Shown here: positions 22,596 to 27,831 of the stretch, in pieces
Layout: each line of letters begins with the position of its first letter
Position numbering within the stretch: the first letter of the stretch is position 1
Source of the DNA: Luteococcus sp043424415
GTDB taxonomy: Bacteria; Actinomycetota; Actinomycetes; Propionibacteriales; Propionibacteriaceae
Reading direction: 5' to 3'
Assembly: GCF_043424415.1 (NCBI RefSeq)
Contig: NZ_JBHWOO010000241.1
Location: 1-27,831, forward strand
Length of the DNA stretch: 27,831 nucleotides
The notes under the pieces: generated by a model
Seen by the model: only the letters and a program-made list of their open reading frames with translations
Databases searched by the model: none
Told to the model about the DNA's origin: nothing
Program-made: the position numbers and the translations under genes

Positions 22596-22641
22596 GTTGG
22601 GATCCCCAACACCTCCGACTATACAAGGAATATTCCGTGTA
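22596..22641 (-). promoter_or_regulatory. Palindromic operator and leader hairpin upstream of RIC
   Basis: TACAAGGAAT / ATTCCGTGTA at 22622-22641 is a 20-base dyad with one mismatched pair and a GGAATATTCC core. Nearer the gene, GTTGGG-ATC-CCCAAC (22596-22610) can form a small hairpin. Both lie in the divergent gap between RIC and the APC permease. A nitric-oxide or iron-sulfur sensing repressor would fit the RIC gene, but I do not recognise the site. Confidence 0.55.
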
Positions 22642-22685
22642 AAAATGTTGGGGTGGTCGTTCACCCTCCCGTTGCTCGAAAGCCC

Positions 22686-22691
22686 TAGCCT
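22686..22691 (+). promoter_or_regulatory. Putative -10 box of a leaderless APC-permease transcript
   Basis: TAGCCT ends 7 bases before the permease ATG, and no ribosome site lies between. The same hexamer precedes HTH copy 1 at a similar distance. No clear -35 was found. Confidence 0.5.
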
Positions 22692-22698
22692 GCCGCGC

Positions 22699-23931
22699 AT
22701 GACCAGCGCTTCCCCCGCCCTTGCTCGTCGGCTCGGCCTGACCGACGCCGTCGCCATTGGCCTGGGCTCCATGCTCGGTGCCGGCGTCTTCGCCGCCTTC
22801 ACCCCGGCGGCACGGGTCGCCGGTCAGTGGTTGATGGTGAGCCTGGCCATTGCTGCAGTGGTCGCCTTCTGCAATGCCACCAGCTCGGCCCAGCTGGCCG
22901 CCCGCTACCCGACCAGCGGCGGCACCTACTTCTACGGACGTGAGGAACTCGGGCCCTGGCCGGGCTTCCTGGCCGGTTGGTGCTTCGTGATCGGCAAGAC
23001 CGCCTCCTGCGCCGCAATGGCACTCACCGCGGCGCACTACCTGGTGCCACACGCCTGGCAACGTCCGGCCGCAGTGCTGCTGGTCTGGGCGCTGGCGAGC
23101 GCCAACCTGCGGGGCATCACCCGCACCGCGAAACTGACGCGAGCCCTGGCCGCGGTCGTGATCGTGGTCCTGGCGCTGGTGGTCCTTCTGGGCTGGACGG
23201 CAGAGGCGCCGGTTACGTCCGACGCGCCGCGGCAGATCGGCGCCTTCGGCGTGCTGCAGGGCGCGGGACTGCTCTTCTTCGCCTTCGCCGGTTACGCCCG
23301 CATCGCGACGATGGGTGAGGAGGTTACCGAGCCCGAGCGCACCATTCCCCGCGCCATCGTGCTGGCACTGGGCATTGCCTTGCTCATCTACCTGGCCGTC
23401 GCGCTCACCCTGTTGCACGTGCTGGGTGCCGGGGCCCTGGCCAGCAGCAACGCACCCCTGGCCGCCGTCGTGCAGACGGTGGGGGCCTCCTGGGCGAGCC
23501 CGGTCGTCCGTTTCGGGGCCGGAGCTGCCGCGCTGGGGGCCCTGCTGAACCTGATGACCGGCATCGGCCGCACCTCCTTGGCGATGGCTCGCGGGGGCGA
23601 CCTGCCCCGAGCCCTGGCCACGATCGAGCCGAAGCACCAGGTGCCACGCACCGCCGAGCTGACGCTGGCGGTGGTGGTCACCGTCCTGGTGCTCACCACC
23701 GACCTGCGTGGGGCGATCGGCTTCTCGAGCTTTGGGGTCTTGCTCTACTACTTCGTCGCCAATGCCGCTGCCTGGCACCAGAGCGAGGGGCGTCGCTATC
23801 CGCGAGCCCTGCAGGGATTGGGCATGGTGCTGTGCCTGGTGCTGGCGGCCACGCTGCCTGTCGGCTCGGTCGTCGCTGGCCTGGCGGTGCTGGCCATGGG
23901 CGTCGGGATCCGGCTCGTGGCCCGGCGCTGA
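22699..23931 (+). CDS. APC-superfamily amino acid/amine permease
   Basis: This 410-residue inner-membrane transporter has 11-12 hydrophobic segments. The first carries the APC signature GLGSMLGAGVFAAFTPAARVAG. It is followed by YPTSGGTYFYGREELG (the aromatic SGG region), GLLFFAFAGYARIATMGEEVTEPERTIPRA, the cytoplasmic loop signature of amino acid permeases, and GIGRTSLAMARGGDLPRALA. It is shorter than typical 450-500 residue members, so it probably has fewer C-terminal helices. ATG 22699 agrees with the leaderless-type -10 just upstream. It is divergent from the RIC gene, shares that intergenic region and ends 5 bases from the VWA-2 stop. Substrate is unknown. Confidence 0.9.
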   Translation: MTSASPALARRLGLTDAVAIGLGSMLGAGVFAAFTPAARVAGQWLMVSLAIAAVVAFCNATSSAQLAARYPTSGGTYFYGREELGPWPGFLAGWCFVIGKTASCAAMALTAAHYLVPHAWQRPAAVLLVWALASANLRGITRTAKLTRALAAVVIVVLALVVLLGWTAEAPVTSDAPRQIGAFGVLQGAGLLFFAFAGYARIATMGEEVTEPERTIPRAIVLALGIALLIYLAVALTLLHVLGAGALASSNAPLAAVVQTVGASWASPVVRFGAGAAALGALLNLMTGIGRTSLAMARGGDLPRALATIEPKHQVPRTAELTLAVVVTVLVLTTDLRGAIGFSSFGVLLYYFVANAAAWHQSEGRRYPRALQGLGMVLCLVLAATLPVGSVVAGLAVLAMGVGIRLVARR

Positions 23932-23936
23932 CGTCC

Positions 23937-25904
23937 TCAGCGGTGCTCTGAGGAGTCCCCTCCCGGCTTCCACTCCGTCTGGTAGGGCAGTCCATTGCCG
24001 GACGGGGCCGCATCGGGCCGGTTCCTGCGGCGCCGGGTCAGGCCGAGCACCACTCCGCAGGCGGTCAGGATGATGCCCAGGACGCCCAGCAGCACCGGCC
24101 AGGGGCTGATCCCGTGCGACTCGTCACTGGTGCCGGTCTGCGAGCCAGCCTTGTCCTGGCTGGTCTGGTCCGAGCCAGAACCACCGGCGACCGCAGCCGG
24201 GCTGCCGGAATCACCCGACGGCGCAGCCGTCGCGCTCGCGGACGGGCTGGGGGAGACCCCGGCCACCGTGCCATAGGCGGGTACGCCCTGCACCTTGCCG
24301 TCGACCTTGGTCACGAACTGGTAGGGCACCTCCACCTTCGGCGCATCGGCGGGGCCGCGCACGCCGATCGCCACCCGGTAGTGGCCGGCGACCCACGGGT
24401 GCTTGAGCGGCTGCCCCTCGGGGAAGTTGAAGGTGACGTCTGCGGCCTGCATCTTGCTGGAGTAGCCGTACTGGGTGAGCCGGATGGGGTGCTCGGCCAC
24501 CTTGCGCCCGGCCGGGTCGAACAGTTCGGCGTCAAGCACCATCCGCTGTTCCCGGAAGAGCTTGGCCAGCTGCGGCCCGGGCTTGGGCGACTGCACCTGC
24601 ACCGACAGGCTCTGCCCCCACCCGACGGGGACCTTGTAGGTGTGCATCTGGCCCGGCGCCAGGACGTGCTCGTAGGTGGCACCGCCCACGATCGGTGCCG
24701 CGGCCGCCAGGGTGCCGCCGGGCTGGACGCTGGTGCCCGGCCCGAAGGCTGGCGCGGGCAGGGTGCGCCTGGCTGGCGCCTCGGGCAGCTGGTCCAGGTT
24801 GGTCACCGGCGGGACCTCGCTGACCACGAGCTGGAGCGGGGGGGTGCCGGTGCCCTTGCGCACGCCCTTGCGCTTCACCTGGAGGACCAGGTCGGTTGCC
24901 GAGGCGCAGTCCTCGTCGCGCTGGTCGGCCACGGCCGTGGCGGAGACCATCATCTGGTCGCCCCCGGGGTGGCCGTTGGCGGTGTCGACGCCACACTGCG
25001 TCTCGCCCGCGCTCAGCGTCGCCATGACAGCGTCCTGCTGCTCGGCATTCGGGTGGACGATCGCGGTGGCCAGCAGCGTCGAGCCGGGGATGGTGCGGCG
25101 CAGGCGGTAGAAGCGCACACCGTCCTCGGAGCCGTCGGGCCCGATGTCGTCGATCCAGTCGCCGACCCGGATGCTGGGTGCCCCCACGATGGTGCGGGTG
25201 CCCTTGACCGGTTTGCCGTCGACCATCTTGGGCGGCAGCAGGGTGCGCTGGGCCCGGTCGAGGGCCTCGGCGAGCTGGGTGGCGTCCTTGGCGTCGTGGT
25301 AGGTGCCCTTGCCCTTGTCCGCGATGCACTGCAGCTGCTTGCGGGTGGTGGCATCGACGCCCAGCCCCACCACGTGGATGGCCAGGTCGACCCCCTTGCC
25401 GGCCAGCTGTTCGGCGACATCGCAGGGATCGGGCTCGCAGGTGGCGACGCCGTCGCTGACCAGCACGATGGAGCGCTTGCCGCTCTCGCCGAGGTCCTTG
25501 GCGGCCTCCTGCAGGCCGTGGCCGATGGGCGTCTCGCCATGGGGCTTGTAGTTGGCGGCGGCGGTCTCGAGTGCGGCGCGGTTGTCGGTCCCCACCGGCA
25601 CCACCAGCTGGGAGTCCTGGCAGGCGCCCGGGTCGCCGGCATTCTCGACGCTGGCGCCGAAGACCCGCAGGCCGGTCGCGGTGTCGACGGGCAGGTCTGC
25701 GATCACCGAGCTGAGCGCGGTGCGGGCCGCCTCGATCTTGGTCATGCCGCCCTGGGCGGGTTCCTTCATGGAGCCCGAGGAGTCGAGCAGGAGCACCATG
25801 CGGGGCTCGTCGGCGGGGGCGGCCGCGGTGGTGGTGGGCTGGGCGACGGCCAGGGCGAGGGTGGCGGTCGCCAGCAGTGCGGCGCCACGGCGTGCGGTGG
25901 TCAC
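23937..25904 (-). CDS. Secreted, membrane-anchored VWA-domain protein, cassette copy 2 (intact)
   Basis: This 655-residue paralogue of the protein at 16967-18843 has an uninterrupted frame. It has a signal peptide (about 1-30), a VWA domain with MIDAS DSSGS at 41-45, GETPIG and VSDGVATCEPDPC, then the same beta-rich middle region (PPKMVDGKPVKGTRTI, FYRLRRTIPGSTLLATA, VSEVPPVTNLDQLPEAP). A Ser/Ala/Pro stalk leads to a membrane helix (WPVLLGVLGIILTACGVVLG), RRRR and a cytoplasmic tail of about 35 residues absent from copy 1. Cysteines in the VWA domain are conserved between copies. A GTG start at 25904 with GGAGGA upstream is preferred over a longer start at 26009, which would read through the promoter and operator. 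It is divergent from kinase 2. Confidence 0.92.
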   Translation of the reverse strand: MTTARRGAALLATATLALAVAQPTTTAAAPADEPRMVLLLDSSGSMKEPAQGGMTKIEAARTALSSVIADLPVDTATGLRVFGASVENAGDPGACQDSQLVVPVGTDNRAALETAAANYKPHGETPIGHGLQEAAKDLGESGKRSIVLVSDGVATCEPDPCDVAEQLAGKGVDLAIHVVGLGVDATTRKQLQCIADKGKGTYHDAKDATQLAEALDRAQRTLLPPKMVDGKPVKGTRTIVGAPSIRVGDWIDDIGPDGSEDGVRFYRLRRTIPGSTLLATAIVHPNAEQQDAVMATLSAGETQCGVDTANGHPGGDQMMVSATAVADQRDEDCASATDLVLQVKRKGVRKGTGTPPLQLVVSEVPPVTNLDQLPEAPARRTLPAPAFGPGTSVQPGGTLAAAAPIVGGATYEHVLAPGQMHTYKVPVGWGQSLSVQVQSPKPGPQLAKLFREQRMVLDAELFDPAGRKVAEHPIRLTQYGYSSKMQAADVTFNFPEGQPLKHPWVAGHYRVAIGVRGPADAPKVEVPYQFVTKVDGKVQGVPAYGTVAGVSPSPSASATAAPSGDSGSPAAVAGGSGSDQTSQDKAGSQTGTSDESHGISPWPVLLGVLGIILTACGVVLGLTRRRRNRPDAAPSGNGLPYQTEWKPGGDSSEHR

Positions 25905-25928
25905 GATCGATCCTCCAGGACGACGAGG

Positions 25929-25969
25929 TTTGCAGTTGCAAACTTTGCACAGGGTTGGACGACTGTCAA
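25929..25969 (-). promoter_or_regulatory. Promoter and cassette operator for VWA copy 2
   Basis: On the minus strand, a perfect -35 TTGACA (25969-25964) is followed by a 17-base spacer and -10 AAAGTT (25946-25941). The palindrome TTTGCAGTTGCAAA at 25929-25942 overlaps the -10 by two bases, the same layout as copy 1. An extra half-site TTTGCA lies at 25944-25949. The operator also lies about 94 bases upstream of kinase 2. Confidence 0.72.
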
Positions 25970-26035
25970 GGTCCCCGTCATCATCGCCCACACCACCCCC
26001 GGCCGACACATCCGGGTGGCATGCTGGGGCTCGAC

Positions 26036-27163
26036 ATGGGACAGATGATCGGTGGCCGGCACGAACTGGTGGACCTGCTCGGCCAGGGCGGTTCCGGCGC
26101 GGTCTGGCGCGTCTGGGACCACCGCGAGGGCGCCTACCGGGCCGGCAAGCTGCTGCAGCAGGCCGACGCCGCCAGCCTGGTGCGCTTCGTGCGCGAGACC
26201 GGCTGGCGCGTCGACCACCCGCACGTCGTGGCCCCGCTGGGATGGGTGGCCGAGGACGACCGCGTGCTGTTCACCATGCCCCTGGTGCGCGGCGGATCAC
26301 TCAGCACCGTCCTGGGGGACCACGGCCCGCTGCCCGTCGGCTGGGCCCTCGACGTCGCCGCGCAGCTGCTGGAGGCGCTGGAGGCCGTGCACGCCGCCGG
26401 GCTCGTGCACCGCGACGTCAAGCCCGCCAACATCCTGATGGAGGCCACCGGCACCGGCCCTCCCACCATCCGGCTGGGCGACTTCGGGATCGCCGTCGCC
26501 ATCGACGAACCCCGCCTGACCAGGACCAGCCAGGTGATCGGCACGCCGGGCTACCTGCCACCCGAGGCCTTGCACGGTGCCGACCCCGACCCCCGGCAGG
26601 ACCTGTGGGCCGTCGGCGCCGTGGTGCTGCGCATGCTCACCGGCGAGCGCCAGCCCTACCCGCCCCGGGTCTCCGAGGCCTGGCGGCACACGACCCTTGG
26701 CCGCTGGGTGGGCTCCCTGCTGGCCGAGGTCGACGCCCGCCCCACCTCGGCCACCGCCGCCAGAGCCCGCCTGGCCGCCGTTCAGCTCGACGACCTGCTC
26801 GGCACCGGCCTGGTCCTCGACGAGGTCGTGGAGGTCTTCGACCAGGTCCCCGAACTGCCCGCGGGCTGGGGGCCGGACGGTCCGGCCCGCCCCTTCCAGC
26901 CTGCTCCCTCCGTCCAGCCCACCCGGTCCGCACGGCGCGACTGGCCCGATCTCGCCGAACCGTCCCATCCCACCGAACCGTCCCGGACGGCAGGGTTCCC
27001 CGTGGAGGCAACGATCCCCGCCACGACGGTGGCGCCCGTCGCGCGCGTGGTTCCCCGGGCCGGCGCGAACACGCACCCCGGACTCCTCGACGGCATCGGC
27101 GCCCTCCCGCTCGTCCTGCTCGGCCTCGGGCTGCTGCTGCTCGCCCTGGCACTGGCCCTGTGA
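26036..27163 (+). CDS. Tail-anchored Ser/Thr protein kinase, cassette copy 2
   Basis: This 375-residue Hanks-type kinase is closely related to that at 19012. It has a good glycine loop (LGQGGSGAVW, 15-24), Lys38, HRDVKPAN at 125-132, DFG at 149-151 and GTPGYLPPEAL. The linker VEVFDQVPELPAGWGPDGP (265-283) repeats the conserved motif of copy 1. A long Pro/Ser/Thr-rich stretch and a single C-terminal helix (about 354-375) follow, with nothing beyond the membrane. ATG 26036 is chosen because MGQ...GARHELVD/MGQ...GGRHELVD aligns with copy 1. A -10 (CATGCT, 26020-26025) lies 10 bases upstream. A sensor-less membrane kinase beside a surface VWA protein suggests signalling across the membrane through a partner. 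Confidence 0.93.
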   Translation: MGQMIGGRHELVDLLGQGGSGAVWRVWDHREGAYRAGKLLQQADAASLVRFVRETGWRVDHPHVVAPLGWVAEDDRVLFTMPLVRGGSLSTVLGDHGPLPVGWALDVAAQLLEALEAVHAAGLVHRDVKPANILMEATGTGPPTIRLGDFGIAVAIDEPRLTRTSQVIGTPGYLPPEALHGADPDPRQDLWAVGAVVLRMLTGERQPYPPRVSEAWRHTTLGRWVGSLLAEVDARPTSATAARARLAAVQLDDLLGTGLVLDEVVEVFDQVPELPAGWGPDGPARPFQPAPSVQPTRSARRDWPDLAEPSHPTEPSRTAGFPVEATIPATTVAPVARVVPRAGANTHPGLLDGIGALPLVLLGLGLLLLALALAL

Positions 27164-27176
27164 ACGCGAGACGAAC

Positions 27177-27204
27177 TTTGCACCTGCAAAGAAATGGCTA
27201 GTCT
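27177..27204 (+). promoter_or_regulatory. Cassette operator and promoter of HTH copy 2
   Basis: TTTGCACCTGCAAA (27177-27190), palindromic except at the two central bases, starts 13 bases after the kinase-2 stop. The -10 TAGTCT (27199-27204) ends 7 bases before ATG 27212, so the transcript may be leaderless. Operator position relative to -10 and start matches HTH copy 1 within three bases. Confidence 0.7.
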
Positions 27205-27211
27205 TCTCCCC

Positions 27212-27712
27212 ATGGACGAGACCGAGCACACCCGGGCACAGCAGGCCGAGCTCTACGGGGCGCCGCTGGCCGACATCCTGGGGCACTGCGCCGCCGTGCT
27301 GGGGCTCAACCAGGGCGGCATCGCCTCGCTGCTGGGCATCTCGGCCCCCATGGTCAGCCAGCTGATCAATGGCCACCGCATCAAGATCGCCAACCCCACC
27401 GCCGCGGCCCGGCTGCGCCAGGTGGAGGAGGCCGTCGCCGAGGTCGAGGCCGGACGACTGACGGTCGAGCAGGCCCTCACCCAGCTGCGCTCCCAGCCCG
27501 CGGCGGCCTTGACCGGGACCCTCACCCGCAGCCGGAGCCTCGGCGCCGAGGTGCAGGAGCTCTTCCGGGCCGCGGCCCCGGCCACCGACTACCTGGCCGC
27601 CGCCGAACGGCTCGCCGAGGACCTGCCCGCGGTGGCCGAGCTGCTGCGCGTCTACGGCGCGGAGCGCACCGACAGGGCAGAGGCCCTCACCCAGCGCCTG
27701 CGCGCCGGTTGA
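27212..27712 (+). CDS. Small HTH DNA-binding regulator, cassette copy 2
   Basis: This 166-residue protein is a close paralogue of the one at 20071. The HTH spans about 20-64 (ILGHCAAVLGLNQGGIASLL, then GISAPMVSQLINGHRIKIANP). The HRIKIANP segment after the recognition helix is nearly identical between copies, consistent with the nearly identical palindromes. The C-terminal block VQELFRAAAPATDYLAAAER...LLRVYGAERTDRAEA is also shared. ATG 27212 is preferred over an in-frame upstream ATG at 27194 because alignment to copy 1 and the -10 position both support it. It probably represses its own promoter and the VWA promoter; cross-talk with copy 1 is possible. Confidence 0.87.
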   Translation: MDETEHTRAQQAELYGAPLADILGHCAAVLGLNQGGIASLLGISAPMVSQLINGHRIKIANPTAAARLRQVEEAVAEVEAGRLTVEQALTQLRSQPAAALTGTLTRSRSLGAEVQELFRAAAPATDYLAAAERLAEDLPAVAELLRVYGAERTDRAEALTQRLRAG

Positions 27713-27732
27713 GGGCCCCCGTCCGGAATGCC

Positions 27733-27757
27733 CGGGCCCGGGCTTGCCCCGGGCCCG
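27733..27757. terminator. Strong GC hairpin after HTH copy 2
   Basis: CGGGCCCGGG and CCCGGGCCCG pair over 10 bases around a 5-base loop. It lies between convergent genes (HTH 2 on +, the partial gene on -) and is likely a bidirectional terminator. Confidence 0.7.
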
Positions 27758-27764
27758 CAAGGGC

Positions 27765-27831
27765 TCAGTTGCGGTGCGAACGCTTGGCCGGGTCGTACTT
27801 CTCGTAGGGCTGGTCCTGCTCCCCGTCGACA
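27765..27831 (-). CDS. 3' end of an unidentified gene (partial)
   Basis: The minus strand reads a C-terminus VDGEQDQPYEKYDPAKRSHRN ending at a TGA (27767-27765). The 22-codon fragment is hydrophilic and charged. It enters from beyond the window edge, converges on HTH copy 2 and shares the hairpin between them. Too little is present to name a family. Confidence 0.5.
   Translation of the reverse strand, partial: VDGEQDQPYEKYDPAKRSHRN

Noticed and set aside
25905..26009. Longer N-terminus for VWA copy 2
   Set aside because: It would translate the -35, -10 and operator and hide the signal peptide behind 35 polar residues. GTG 25904 has a strong ribosome site.
24114..26048. 644-codon plus-strand open frame opposite VWA copy 2
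   Set aside because: It is a shadow of an intact secreted protein with signal peptide, MIDAS and membrane anchor.
16967..27712. CRISPR array, prophage or transposon explaining the duplicated cassette
   Set aside because: There is no spacer-repeat pattern, integrase, transposase or terminal inverted repeat. The repeated unit is coding sequence that has diverged.
16967..27712. TerY-P-type tellurite triad
   Set aside because: There is no PP2C phosphatase or TerD-like gene, and the VWA proteins have signal peptides and membrane anchors.

Overview
The window is high-GC DNA that is almost wholly coding, with short intergenic gaps, GTG starts and several promoters whose -10 lies only 7-10 bases before the start codon (leaderless style). 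This points to an actinobacterium. Pyruvate formate-lyase, an arsenate reductase of the mycothiol-linked type and an NO/iron-sulfur repair gene suggest a facultatively anaerobic propionibacterium-like organism; that placement is inference. No rRNA, tRNA, CRISPR array or insertion sequence was seen.

Layout. 1-2584 (+): anaerobic pyruvate metabolism. It holds the 3' part of pyruvate formate-lyase (one apparent base loss near 404), a separate 83-residue glycyl-radical subunit, and an activase that lacks its normal N-terminus. 2688-4378 (+): a two-gene ABC-2 exporter. 4385-9729: an arsenic/anion island with arsC and arsR (-), then merR, a Cys-rich leader ORF, a SulP permease, acr3 and an AlkB-like dioxygenase (+). 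Similar ArsR-type operators precede arsR and acr3, and a separate MerR-type promoter precedes the sulP leader. 9761-12942 (-): a carbohydrate operon of a GT4 glycosyltransferase, an alpha/alpha-toroid protein and a GH130 protein. 13069-16927: an atypical SDR (-), two overlapping CNNM/CorC-type membrane proteins (+) and a Tag-type DNA glycosylase (-).

16967-27712 is the most unusual part. A three-gene cassette occurs twice: a secreted, membrane-anchored von Willebrand A (VWA) protein (-), a divergent short tail-anchored Ser/Thr kinase (+), and a small HTH regulator (+). Both copies carry versions of the palindrome TTTGCANNTGCAAA at equivalent promoter positions, so each looks like a self-contained signalling unit with its own regulator. 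Between the copies lie a radical SAM/SPASM gene and a RIC/ScdA iron-sulfur repair gene (likely an operon, -) and an APC-type permease (+). The window ends with a strong hairpin and the 3' end of an unidentified minus-strand gene.

The best candidate for an undescribed system is the duplicated VWA-kinase-HTH cassette. Next are the Cys-repeat leader ORF before sulP and the two-polypeptide pyruvate formate-lyase.
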